Assembly: GCA_018971185.1 (NCBI GenBank)
Contig: JAGXBH010000006.1
Location: 18,667 to 82,666 of the forward strand
Length of the DNA: 64,000 nucleotides
Origin: Acidobacteriota bacterium
GTDB lineage: Bacteria > Actinomycetota > Acidimicrobiia > Acidimicrobiales > RAAP-2
Reading direction: 5' to 3'
In this document: one piece after another, positions 41,088 through 48,864 of the stretch
Layout: each line of letters begins with the position of its first letter
Position numbering within the stretch: the stretch's first letter is position 1
Notes under the pieces: generated by a model
Databases searched by the model: none
The model's input: the letters and a program-made list of their open reading frames with translations, nothing else
Told to the model about the DNA's origin: nothing
Position numbers and translations under genes: made by a program

Positions 41088-41114
41088 CCCCGGTGACGAT
41101 ACTCCGGGGTTTCT
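41088..41114 (+). terminator. Hairpin with T-run in the whiB leader (possible attenuator)
   Basis: CCCCGG (41088-41093) pairs with CCGGGG (41104-41109) around a 10-base loop and is followed by TTTCT. It lies between the whiB promoter and the start codon, so it would sit in the whiB 5' leader. It could end transcription early or control access to the AAAGGA ribosome binding site 20 bases downstream. Confidence 0.5.
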
Positions 41115-41137
41115 CGTTAATTTAAAAGGAATTTGTC

Positions 41138-41434
41138 ATGTCGTTGATTTGGAACCGTACTCACGCTTGGGACGACGCCGACTGGCGCGCCAGCGCCGCA
41201 TGTCGCGACACGGAGCCCGAGTTGTTCTTCCCCGTCGGAACCACGGGTATGGCCACCGACCAGATCGAATCCGCCAAGCGGGTGTGCATCAACTGTGACG
41301 CCCAGAAGCACTGCCTCGAGTTCGCACTCGCGACCAACCAGGAGTCGGGCGTATGGGGCGGGACGACCGAGGACGAGCGTCGCAAGTTGCGCAAGCAGTG
41401 GTTGGCGGCGCGTCGGCGCATGCAGCAGAACTAG
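41138..41434 (+). CDS. WhiB-family [4Fe-4S] transcriptional regulator
   Basis: This 98-residue protein has the WhiB pattern. Four Cys ligands are in SAACRDTEPELFF and VCINCDAQKHC (CxxC plus a fourth Cys). The turn GVWGGTTEDERR and a basic C-terminal tail (RRKLRKQWLAARRR) follow. These proteins bind the sigma factor SigA and DNA and sense NO, O2 or redox state. AAAGGA lies 7 bases before the ATG. The sequence is closest in style to WhiB1/WhiB2-type members; I do not assign a number. The stop is interlocked with that of the sensor kinase. Confidence 0.95.
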   Translation: MSLIWNRTHAWDDADWRASAACRDTEPELFFPVGTTGMATDQIESAKRVCINCDAQKHCLEFALATNQESGVWGGTTEDERRKLRKQWLAARRRMQQN

Positions 41435-42921
41435 GACACCATCTCGGTCGGTACGACCACGCGAATCAGGGTCCCACCACCGTCGCGCTCATCCACGGTG
41501 GTCATGTCGATGGTCCCGTTGAGTTGCGATCGCACGAGGTCGCGCACGATGGAGAGACCCAGACTGGTGGCGCCTTCCAACTTGAAGTCCTCCTGCAATC
41601 CTCTGCCGTTGTCGCGGATCTCGGCCACGGCGAACTCGCCGTCGAGACTGAGGTCGAGGGTGACGATGCCCACGTGCTCGTCATGTTCGTCATCCTCGTC
41701 GCCGAAGTCGATGAAAGCGTGCTCGACCGCGTTGGTCAACAATTCGGTGAGGGCCAGGGCTAGCGGCGTCGCGAGATCCGTCGGCAGGGTGCCGAGCTCA
41801 CCGTTCACCACGATCTCGACGGGGTGCAGGGCGAGCACCGTGTCCTCGACCAACAGGACGACCGAACGCACGATCTCGTCGAACACGACCTCCTCACCAG
41901 GTTCGCGCGAGAGGACCTCGTGCACCACCGCGATCGACCGAACTCTGCGCTCGGCCTCCTGCAGGGCCAGCACCGTCTCGTTCTCATCACTCCGACGCGC
42001 TTGAAGGCGCAGGAGCGAGGAGATGGTCTGGAGATTGTTCTTCACCCGGTGGTGCACTTCGCGCACCGCCGCTTCCTTGTTCAGTACCAGGCGATTGAGC
42101 TGTCGGAGATCCGAGACGTCGCGCAGTAGCACCACGACGCCGGTCACGGTCCCCGCGTCAAAGAGCGGAACACAGTGGAAGAGGATCGCGACATCGCTCG
42201 AGCGATCGACCTCTTCCATCGCGGGGATCCCGTACTCCAGGCAGCGCTCCACCACGCGCAGCCGCAGGCCCGCCGCCGTGAAGGTCTTGCCCTCGATCGC
42301 GGCGTAGACGCCCAGCCGGTGCAGCGCGTTCGTGGCGTTGGGTGTGGCGAACTCCACCGCGCCGACGTGGTCGATCAGGATGATCCCGTCTCCCACCCGG
42401 GGCATCCCCGGTCCCGCGACGGTGTCCTCGCGATAGGGGAACGTGGCGTCGGAGACCATGGAGCACAATCTCTCGAAGATCGAGAGGTACGCCTGCTCGT
42501 ACAACGAAGCCGGTCCGCGTAGTGGCCCCTGCAGACGCACCAGCACGGCGATCACCCGACCGTCGAAGCGCACCGGCACGCACCAGACCGGCACCGACTG
42601 ATCGACGCCGGGCAGGTCGACCTCGCCCACCGTGCGCTGCGCACCGAGGAAGGCCTCGCGCACGAGTGGCCATTGCAGGGAGGATTGCGTGGTGCCGACG
42701 AGGTCGTCGACGATGAGCGTGGAGCGGTTGTTCGGTCGAACTTGGCCCAGGACGACGAACGACGAGACGCCGGCGACCTGCTCATCCGGTGCCACGAGGA
42801 CCATGTCCGAGAAGGAGAGGTCCGCCAGTAGCGACCACGACGCGGTCAGTCGCAGGAGGTGGTCGATCGCCGCGTCCGAGAGCGAGGTGTGGTCCTCGCA
42901 CAATTCCGCGAGCGTCGTCAC
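41431..42921 (-). CDS. pdtaS: PdtaS-like cytoplasmic sensor histidine kinase
   Basis: This 496-residue kinase has an N-terminal GAF-like domain (about 1-150), a PAS domain (about 170-285) and a HisKA_2/HWE-type dimerisation helix with the phospho-His in VREVHHRVKNNLQTI. The ATPase domain has LTELLTNAVEHAF and DNGRGLQ. This order matches PdtaS of mycobacteria, which pairs with the RNA-binding antiterminator PdtaR. No PdtaR gene is in the window. There is no membrane segment. GTG 42921 overlaps the PHP gene stop as GTGA. Confidence 0.88.
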   Translation of the reverse strand: MTTLAELCEDHTSLSDAAIDHLLRLTASWSLLADLSFSDMVLVAPDEQVAGVSSFVVLGQVRPNNRSTLIVDDLVGTTQSSLQWPLVREAFLGAQRTVGEVDLPGVDQSVPVWCVPVRFDGRVIAVLVRLQGPLRGPASLYEQAYLSIFERLCSMVSDATFPYREDTVAGPGMPRVGDGIILIDHVGAVEFATPNATNALHRLGVYAAIEGKTFTAAGLRLRVVERCLEYGIPAMEEVDRSSDVAILFHCVPLFDAGTVTGVVVLLRDVSDLRQLNRLVLNKEAAVREVHHRVKNNLQTISSLLRLQARRSDENETVLALQEAERRVRSIAVVHEVLSREPGEEVVFDEIVRSVVLLVEDTVLALHPVEIVVNGELGTLPTDLATPLALALTELLTNAVEHAFIDFGDEDDEHDEHVGIVTLDLSLDGEFAVAEIRDNGRGLQEDFKLEGATSLGLSIVRDLVRSQLNGTIDMTTVDERDGGGTLIRVVVPTEMVS

Positions 42922-43796
42922 GAGGTGGCGCGCAGTGGCACCATGACCCGCTGGCGACCCTCGTAGGACGCGAGTTGCTGGACCCCGCGTGCTTCGAGGA
43001 GGTCGGCCAGGTCCTCGGCTCGCGATCCGACCCGTTCTCGGCCGTGCGCGTCGGAGGCAGTGGTGAACGTGACCCCGCGTGCCACCAGGCGATCCAAGAA
43101 GCCCTCGGCCGGGTACTGCTCGCCCACCGGCTTGAACCAGCCCGCCGACGAGCACTCCACCGATACGTCCGCGGCCGCGGCCGCGGCGGCCATACGATCC
43201 CACAGAGGCTCGGGATCCGAGGCGACGAAACTCGCTACCTTGATGACGTCGGGGTGGGCCAGGACGTCGACGACCCGGGCGGCCGCCAATTCCTCGAGTG
43301 CCAACGTGTAGTCAGCCCAACTCTGGTCGACGTCACGGGTACGCCACTCGGCCATGTGAAGGGCATTGTCGATATCGTCGAACTGCCACGTGTTGAGCCA
43401 GTGCACCGAGCCGATGAGGACGTCGAAGGGGTACTGACGCAGGAGCCCGGCGACGTCGTCCATCTGGTCGCGGTAGTAATCGACCTCCAGGCCCACCTTC
43501 ACCGGCAGTCCCTCCGATTTGGCCCGCTGGGCGAAGCTGACGTAGGCCTCGAGCGAATTGCGCGCGTGGAAGTCGAAGTACTCCGCCATGAGCGGTGCCG
43601 TGGGCTCGTGCCCCCACCGGGTCCAGAAGTCGCCCACCGTCGCACGCATCTCGACGAAACGGTAGAGGTGCTCGGTCAGCGCGAGCTCGTTCACCCCGTG
43701 GCGAGCGGCCTCCTCACAGTAGGCCGCCACCTGGTCGAGTCGATAGTCGACCGACGAGTCCTCGTGACTCCACAGATGAAGGTGGTAATCGATCAC
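42918..43796 (-). CDS. PHP-domain phosphatase, HisJ/histidinol-phosphatase family
   Basis: This 292-residue protein has the PHP metal-binding pattern. The N-terminal motif is MIDYHLHLWSHED, the second is ELALTEHLYRF, and later metal ligands are VGLEVDYYRD, IGSVHWLNTW, VLAHPDVIK and FTTASDAHG. The family includes histidinol-phosphatase (HisK/HisJ). No his gene is nearby, so the substrate is open. It is translationally coupled to the sensor kinase gene. Confidence 0.82.
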   Translation of the reverse strand: MIDYHLHLWSHEDSSVDYRLDQVAAYCEEAARHGVNELALTEHLYRFVEMRATVGDFWTRWGHEPTAPLMAEYFDFHARNSLEAYVSFAQRAKSEGLPVKVGLEVDYYRDQMDDVAGLLRQYPFDVLIGSVHWLNTWQFDDIDNALHMAEWRTRDVDQSWADYTLALEELAAARVVDVLAHPDVIKVASFVASDPEPLWDRMAAAAAAADVSVECSSAGWFKPVGEQYPAEGFLDRLVARGVTFTTASDAHGRERVGSRAEDLADLLEARGVQQLASYEGRQRVMVPLRATS

Positions 43797-43799
43797 GGC

Positions 43800-44030
43800 T
43801 CAGACGGCGCCGAATCCCACGTTGCGCTCCACGGTCGAACTGAATTCGACGTAGGCGATCCGGGCCGCCGGCACCCCGACGCGGCGACCCTTGCGGTCGG
43901 TCAGCCAGAGGAGCTTGTCACCCTCCAAGGCCGCTTCGACGTCCTTCTGGACGGCGTCGCGGTCGGTACCCTCGGCCAACTCGACGGAGAGCTCCTTCAT
44001 CGACTGCACAATGCCAATTCGAATTTCCAT
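43800..44030 (-). CDS. DUF3107 family protein
   Basis: This 76-residue protein, MEIRIGIVQSMKEL..., is a member of the actinobacterial DUF3107 family. It has a ubiquitin-like small alpha/beta pattern with the conserved KLLWLTDRKGRRVGVPAARIAYVE. I chose ATG 44030 because GGGAG lies 5 bases upstream, over GTG 44036. It ends 3 bases before the PHP gene start and so probably shares its transcript. The function is unknown. Confidence 0.85.
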   Translation of the reverse strand: MEIRIGIVQSMKELSVELAEGTDRDAVQKDVEAALEGDKLLWLTDRKGRRVGVPAARIAYVEFSSTVERNVGFGAV

Positions 44031-44350
44031 GACCACTCCCGGCTCGATGACGACGCCACCATGTTACGGCCTTGGGGCAAGATGATGGTCGTGGAACTCC
44101 ATTCTCCGACCTTGAGACCCGCGCGGGTGACGCGAGTGAATGGGGGTGTGACGCGCGTGACGTCGAGGTGGTCGTCCCGTGACCTTCCTCGTCACCAACC
44201 CGTCGTACCCGCCATGATGCGCACGCGCCGCTCGACGTCCTTCACCCTCGCGTCGGCGCACGAGCCCCACCGCGTGACCAGCGCGACAGCACACCTCGAC
44301 ACATCGAGTTTCGCCGGTCGACTGGCCACCAGTGCGGGTGAGGGGACTCG
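44031..44350. other. Intergenic region between DUF3107 and the dNTPase gene
   Basis: These 320 bases separate divergent genes. A plus-strand frame of about 97 codons (ATG 44062 to TGA 44354) overlaps the start of the next gene as ATGA. Its composition (Arg, Thr, Ser and His scattered, no motif) does not look like a real protein. No clear promoter or repeat is visible. Confidence 0.4.
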
Positions 44351-45463
44351 ATGACCATCGACCGACGCGGGGAATGGACGGCGACCATGAGGGGCAGTCC
44401 CGGTGCCGAAGGGATGGTCTTCGCTCACCGTGGCACTGCTCCCGCGCGGGTCGAGCCACTCAAGGTCACTCGTGAGCAGCGCGAGGAGATCGAGGATCGT
44501 CACCTCACCGGGGGCGCGACCCGGGCCCGCGGCGCGGGGAATCGGGCGCTGAGCGAGGCCCCCGACGCGAACCGCACGTGCTTCGAGCGCGACCGCGACC
44601 GGATCCTGCACTCCAACGCCTTTCGACGTCTGGCCGGCAAGACCCAGGTCTTCGTCTTCCCCGCCGACCATCAGCGCACGCGCCTGACCCACGCGCTCGA
44701 AGTCGCCCAAGTCGCCACCGCCGTCGCCGCCGCGACCGGACTCAACGTGGCGCTGACCGAAGCCATCGCCCTCGGCCACGATTGTGGCCACGGACCGGGC
44801 GGACACGCCTCCGAGGAGGTCTTCGACCTCTACATCCCCGGCGGGTTCCACCACGCGCTGTGGGGTGCCGACGTCGTCCTCAAGCCCCTCAACCTGTGCG
44901 CGGAGACCCTGGACGGGATACGCCACCACTCGTGGTCGCTGCCGACGCCGATGACGCCCGAGGGCGTGGTCGTGAGTTGGGCCGACCGCTGCGCCTACAG
45001 CGCCCACGACCTCGAGGACGCGGTGGGTACCGGCGTCGTCAGCGCCGACGAGCTTCCCGCTTCGGTCTCGGAGATCCTGGGTACGTCCAGGTCATCGCAG
45101 TTGCGCGCCTTGATCGGTGCGCTGGTGTCGAGCATCAGTACGACGGGGCTGGTCGCGATGGACCGCGAACACGCCGACGCCCTGTCCGATCTCCGGGCGT
45201 TCAACTACGAGATGATCTACAACCGTCCCGAGTCTCTCGCGCAGGGACGCGCGGTGATGGAGGTTCTCACCGCACTCGTCGAGGCGTTCATCGCGTCCCC
45301 CGGGCTCCTGCCCGACGCCGAAGGCGAGGACGTGACCGCCGCTGCCGTCACCTACGTGGCGGGGATGACCGACCGATTCGCCTTCGACACGGCGACGCGC
45401 CTCCTGGACTGGCCCGTCGAACGACTGCCCCGGGGGATCTACGGCACGTTGCTGGGTGAGTAG
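44351..45463 (+). CDS. dgt: Deoxyguanosinetriphosphate triphosphohydrolase-like HD protein
   Basis: This 370-residue HD-domain enzyme hydrolyses dNTPs to nucleoside and triphosphate. Motifs are RTCFERDRDRILHSNAFRRL, the metal His in RLTHALEVAQVA and the HD pair in ALGHDCGHGPGGHASEE, followed by HHSWSLP and SWADRCAYSAHDLED. ATG 44351 is supported by GAGGGGA upstream. The conserved part begins around codon 36, so the first 35 residues are poorly supported. It is similar to the Firmicutes/Acidimicrobial-type Dgt. Confidence 0.9.
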   Translation: MTIDRRGEWTATMRGSPGAEGMVFAHRGTAPARVEPLKVTREQREEIEDRHLTGGATRARGAGNRALSEAPDANRTCFERDRDRILHSNAFRRLAGKTQVFVFPADHQRTRLTHALEVAQVATAVAAATGLNVALTEAIALGHDCGHGPGGHASEEVFDLYIPGGFHHALWGADVVLKPLNLCAETLDGIRHHSWSLPTPMTPEGVVVSWADRCAYSAHDLEDAVGTGVVSADELPASVSEILGTSRSSQLRALIGALVSSISTTGLVAMDREHADALSDLRAFNYEMIYNRPESLAQGRAVMEVLTALVEAFIASPGLLPDAEGEDVTAAAVTYVAGMTDRFAFDTATRLLDWPVERLPRGIYGTLLGE

Positions 45464-45618
45464 CTCGCCGCTGCGACCGACGAATCCCATGTGCTCTCTG
45501 GAGCTGGTCGACTGACGACCGACTTCGCCTCGACGAGTGGGCGCCCGAGACAATGACGTCGATGCGTGGTGGGCACTTGCGACGCGAGAACGACCTCGAT
45601 CACACGCTAGGACCTTCG

Positions 45619-45641
45619 CCCCTACCCCTTCGGGTAAGGGG
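45619..45641. promoter_or_regulatory. CsoR-like inverted repeat upstream of the SHOCT/cupredoxin genes
   Basis: TACCC-CTTC-GGGTA (45623-45636) lies within a larger imperfect palindrome CCCCTACCC...GGGTAAGGGG. G-tract/C-tract boxes of this kind are the operators of CsoR copper regulators. It is 46 bases before the SHOCT-protein start. A CsoR gene lies 1.1 kb downstream. Confidence 0.45.
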
Positions 45642-45686
45642 AACCGATGCTGGGTTGAGAACCGATCGAGAGTCGAGGAGTCAACG

Positions 45687-45938
45687 ATGTACGGATGGTA
45701 CGGAGATGGGATGGGAGGTGGTTGGGAAGTCGCGATGTTCGTCATGATGCTGGTCCTCCTGACGGCCGTGATCGTGGGGGTCGTGGGATTGGTCCGTTGG
45801 AACTCGGGCGGCCACCGAGGTGGTGCGACACCCTCGGACTCGGTCGCCACGTCGATACTCAAGGAGCGTTTCGCCCGCGGAGAGATCACCGAGGAGGAAT
45901 ATCGCCAGAAGATCGAGGTGATCGGCCGACCCAAGTGA
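45687..45938 (+). CDS. SHOCT-domain small membrane protein
   Basis: This 83-residue protein has an N-terminal Tyr/Gly/Met-rich segment (MYGWYGDGMGGG), one membrane helix (AMFVMMLVLLTAVIVGVVGLV) and a C-terminal SHOCT motif (ILKERFARGEITEEEYRQK). GAGGAG lies 6 bases before the ATG. Small SHOCT proteins of this kind are often found beside copper genes. Met residues near the N-terminus could bind Cu(I), which is inference. The stop overlaps the next start as GTGA. Confidence 0.82.
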   Translation: MYGWYGDGMGGGWEVAMFVMMLVLLTAVIVGVVGLVRWNSGGHRGGATPSDSVATSILKERFARGEITEEEYRQKIEVIGRPK

Positions 45939-46477
45939 AGTCGGGTGGCGCGGCGGTCCTGGTGATCGTCGGCGTGACGGGCATCGCACTCATGGGTGCA
46001 ACCTTGTCGGCCCAGTCGCGCGGCACGGATCGGCGATTCTCGTCTCCGGTCGAAGTGTCGTGCGCGCCCGCGCACGTGCGTGGTGAAGTGGTGAGGGTCG
46101 AACTCTCCGACGATGGCACGATGATGGGTGGCGTCGCCCCCATGGGGGTCTCCCTGTCCGCGACGCCCGCGTCGGTGAAGTCGGGGACCATCACCTTCGA
46201 GGCGACGAATGTCGGGTACCTTCCCCACGAACTCGTCGTCATGCCGGCTCCGACCACGGGGGTGGGTACTCGTCGAGTGAACGCGGACGGAAAGATCGAC
46301 GAGACGCGAAGCCTCGGGGAGGCCTCGACGTCATGTGGCGCCGGCGCCGGCTCGGGGATCGAACCGGGGGCCACCAGCTGGGTGACCATGAGCCTGAGAC
46401 CGGGTCTCTACGAGTTGGTCTGCGATGTCCCGTGGCACTACGCCCAGGGAATGGTGAGCGCCCTGCGCGTGTATTGA
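45935..46477 (+). CDS. Cupredoxin-like exported copper protein
   Basis: This 180-residue protein has an N-terminal membrane anchor or signal (AVLVIVGVTGIALMGATLSA). A single cupredoxin domain has type-1 copper ligands His in YLPHELVVM and Cys-x4-His-x4-Met in LVCDVPWHYAQGM. A second Cys pair (about residues 42 and 131) could form a disulfide outside the copper site. It resembles sulfocyanin-type or periplasmic electron-carrier cupredoxins. It is coupled to the SHOCT gene and lies in the candidate CsoR regulon. Confidence 0.83.
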   Translation: MKSGGAAVLVIVGVTGIALMGATLSAQSRGTDRRFSSPVEVSCAPAHVRGEVVRVELSDDGTMMGGVAPMGVSLSATPASVKSGTITFEATNVGYLPHELVVMPAPTTGVGTRRVNADGKIDETRSLGEASTSCGAGAGSGIEPGATSWVTMSLRPGLYELVCDVPWHYAQGMVSALRVY

Positions 46478-46798
46478 CGAGCCGCGGCGTGGGGAACTCG
46501 TAGCGGGGGCCGTGCGGCGAACGTCGCGACGACACGTGGCGCGAGCCTCGGGGGATGTGACCAAAGCCACCGTGCGAGAGTCGACGTCGGCGGGTCCGCT
46601 TCTTATACTCCCTAGGGGTAGCGAGTCATCGTGGTGAAGGAGGCCACCGGTGGTGCGATTCACGTCGCACGCTCAGCGCAGGACCTGTGATCGGCGTCGA
46701 AGCCAGCCCGCCGTCACATCCTCCTAAGCGACCGGCGATCGCCGTACCCGCACCTCGCGAACCCCGATAGCCACGATTCACTCGCGAAAGGAGAACCC
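46478..46798. other. Intergenic region upstream of csoR
   Basis: This 321-base stretch has no credible gene on either strand. It holds a CsoR-like box at 46604-46620 and a good ribosome binding site (AAAGGAG) just before csoR. No other structure is clear. Confidence 0.6.
46604..46620. promoter_or_regulatory. Candidate CsoR operator upstream of csoR
   Basis: TATACTCCCTAGGGGTA contains an 8-bp perfect palindrome CCCTAGGG flanked by TA-rich ends. This matches the TACYCCC...GGGGTA style of CsoR operators. It is about 180 bases before the csoR start and could overlap a promoter for autoregulation. Confidence 0.5.
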
Positions 46799-47086
46799 GT
46801 GACCCAACCCGGATACACCGACGACAAGTCCACGATCCTCGCTCGTCTCAAGAAGGTCGAGGGTCAGGTGCGCGGCGTCTCGAAGATGGTCCAAGACGAC
46901 CGCTACTGCATCGACATCCTCCAGCAGATCTCCGCGGCGACCCGTGCGCTCCAGAGCGTGGCCCTGCACCTGCTCGACGACCACATGAGTCACTGCGTGG
47001 TGGCCGCGGTACAGGCGGGCGGCGACGAGCAGCACGTGAAGCTCCGTGAGGCGTCGGCCGCGATCTCCCAACTGGTGCGGTCGTGA
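46799..47086 (+). CDS. csoR: CsoR-family copper-sensing repressor
   Basis: This 95-residue all-helical protein has the CsoR/RcnR/FrmR pattern (LKKVEGQVRGVSKMVQDDRYCIDIL). The Cu(I) ligand set Cys-His-Cys is DRYC (about residue 37) with H and C in LLDDHMSHCVVAA. That C-H-C signature separates CsoR from nickel (RcnR) and formaldehyde (FrmR) sensors. GTG 46799 has AAAGGAG upstream. The stop overlaps the permease GTG start, so repressor and permease are co-expressed. Confidence 0.93.
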   Translation: MTQPGYTDDKSTILARLKKVEGQVRGVSKMVQDDRYCIDILQQISAATRALQSVALHLLDDHMSHCVVAAVQAGGDEQHVKLREASAAISQLVRS

Positions 47087-48846
47087 CCACGCTGGCCGCG
47101 TTGTCAGCCGTCGTCGACATCGCCCGGGGGCTTCGCGAGGGCTTCTTCATGCTCTGGGAGACGCTGTGGGCTCTGATTCTGGGGTTCTCCCTCTCGGGTG
47201 CGGTGCAGGCCTTCGTCTCGAAGGACCAGATGCGCGCCAAGCTTGGTGACCACCGGCCCAGGACGATCGCGCGGGCGTCGGGCTACGGCATGGTGTCCTC
47301 GAGTTGTTCCTACGCGGCGTCGGCAATGGCGAAGTCCCTCTTCGCCAAGGGTGCGGACTTCACGACGGCGATGGTCTTCATGTTCGCCTCCACCAATCTC
47401 GTGGTCGAACTGGGCATCGTCATGCTGGTGCTCTTGGGTTGGCAGTTCGCCGCCGCCGAGTTCGTCGGCGGCCCACTCATGATCGTGCTCCTCGCCACGG
47501 CCGGTGGACTTGTCTTCGTCGGTCCCGCGCTGGTCCACGCGCGTAGCCGCGTGCTCGGGGGAACACCTGACGACGACCCCTCGTCCGCTGAGTCGGCGCC
47601 CACGACGTCGTTCACCTCCAAGTTCCGCTCGGCGGCCGCCTGGTCCGACGCGTCACGCTACGCGATCGCCGACGCCACGATGCTGCGTCGCGAGCTCGTG
47701 ATCGGTTACCTGGTCGCCGGACAGCTCGCGACCCTCGTACCCACACGCTTCTGGAATGACTTGTTCATTCACGGTCACGGGCCCTGGACGGACATCGAGA
47801 ACGCCCTCGTCGGCCCCCTCATCGCCGTCATCAGTTGGGTGTGCTCCATCGGTAACGTCCCCTTGGCCGCTGCACTGTGGGCCGGCGGCATCTCCTTCGG
47901 CGGCGTGATCGCCTTCATCTTCGCCGACCTCATCGCCATGCCCCTCATCCTCATCTACCGCAAGCTCTACGGCACCGCCCTGACGTTGCGGATGGTGGGC
48001 CTCTTCTACGTCGTGATGGCGCTCGCGGGTATGGCCACGCAGGTGATCTTCGCGGGACTGAACATCATCCCCGCTCGACGGAGCTTCGCGATCAGTGCCG
48101 CACATTTCTCGTGGAACTACACCACGTTCCTCAACTTCGCCTTCATCATCGTGGCCGCGGGGGTGTGGTGGTTGGCACGACACGCCGATCGCTTCGGAGG
48201 TGGCGTCGGCTACGCCATCGACCCGGTATGCGCCATGCAGGTTCGCATCGCGGACGCCCCGGCGACCTCTCGATGGTCAGGTCGCACCTACTACTTCTGC
48301 TCGGACCATTGTCGAGAGAAGTTCGACGTCAGTCCAGAACCCTACGTGCTCAAGTCCTCCCCGCCCTATCGCGAGGGGCACACTGAACACCCCGCAGGTG
48401 CGGCGCCGCGCGATCCCGTCTGTGGCATGACGGTGGACCCGGCGACCGCAGCGGCCCACCGCCGGTACGAGGGTGTCGACGTCTGGTTCTGCAACCCCGG
48501 CTGCGCCGAGAGCTTCGACCGCGACCCCGGGCGCTACCTTCCGACGAATGTCTCCTCTGCGGCGCTGCGCGATCCCGTCTGCGGCATGACGGTGGACCCG
48601 GCGACCGCAGCGGTCCACCGCCTGCACGAGGGCGTCGACGTCTGGTTCTGCAACCCCGGCTGCGCCGAGAGCTTCGACCGCGACCCCGGGCGCTACCTTT
48701 CGACGAATGGCTCCGCCGCGGCGTCAGTCAGAATCTCGCTGGGCACGAAGGGTGCGCGACGCTCGCCGACATCCACGCGATCTGACAGCGACGAGAACGT
48801 GGCACCGCAGGGCGAGGCGAGCAACTTCGACCCACGACGGCGCTGA
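47083..48846 (+). CDS. YraQ/ArsP-type permease fused to three YHS-like metal-binding modules
   Basis: This 587-residue protein has about eight membrane helices in residues 1-365 (permease family PF03773-like, with GYGMVSSSCSYAASAMAKSLF and FASTNLVVELGIVM). Three small cytosolic or exposed modules follow. Module 1 is DPVCAMQVRIA...YYFCSDHCREKF. Modules 2 and 3 both read RDPVCGMTVDPATAA...VWFCNPGCAESFDRDPGRYL. YHS modules bind Cu(I) or other soft metals through the CxM and CxxxC pairs. Co-transcription with csoR makes copper export or handling likely. The tail (about 520-587) is polar and unstructured. Confidence 0.85.
   Translation: MTTLAALSAVVDIARGLREGFFMLWETLWALILGFSLSGAVQAFVSKDQMRAKLGDHRPRTIARASGYGMVSSSCSYAASAMAKSLFAKGADFTTAMVFMFASTNLVVELGIVMLVLLGWQFAAAEFVGGPLMIVLLATAGGLVFVGPALVHARSRVLGGTPDDDPSSAESAPTTSFTSKFRSAAAWSDASRYAIADATMLRRELVIGYLVAGQLATLVPTRFWNDLFIHGHGPWTDIENALVGPLIAVISWVCSIGNVPLAAALWAGGISFGGVIAFIFADLIAMPLILIYRKLYGTALTLRMVGLFYVVMALAGMATQVIFAGLNIIPARRSFAISAAHFSWNYTTFLNFAFIIVAAGVWWLARHADRFGGGVGYAIDPVCAMQVRIADAPATSRWSGRTYYFCSDHCREKFDVSPEPYVLKSSPPYREGHTEHPAGAAPRDPVCGMTVDPATAAAHRRYEGVDVWFCNPGCAESFDRDPGRYLPTNVSSAALRDPVCGMTVDPATAAVHRLHEGVDVWFCNPGCAESFDRDPGRYLSTNGSAAASVRISLGTKGARRSPTSTRSDSDENVAPQGEASNFDPRRR
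48402..48719 (+). repeat. Tandem 159-bp repeat encoding YHS modules 2 and 3
   Basis: Two direct copies, 48402-48560 and 48561-48719, have a period of exactly 159 bases (53 codons). The two copies differ at about seven positions over the first 140 bases. This indicates a recent in-frame duplication within the permease gene. Module 1 upstream is more diverged. Confidence 0.95.
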
Positions 48847-48864
48847 GATTCGACCCGACGCCGA

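Noticed and set aside
44062-44354. Possible 97-codon gene overlapping dgt as ATGA
   Set aside because: Composition is irregular, no motif is seen, and dgt has its own strong ribosome binding site; kept only as a note.
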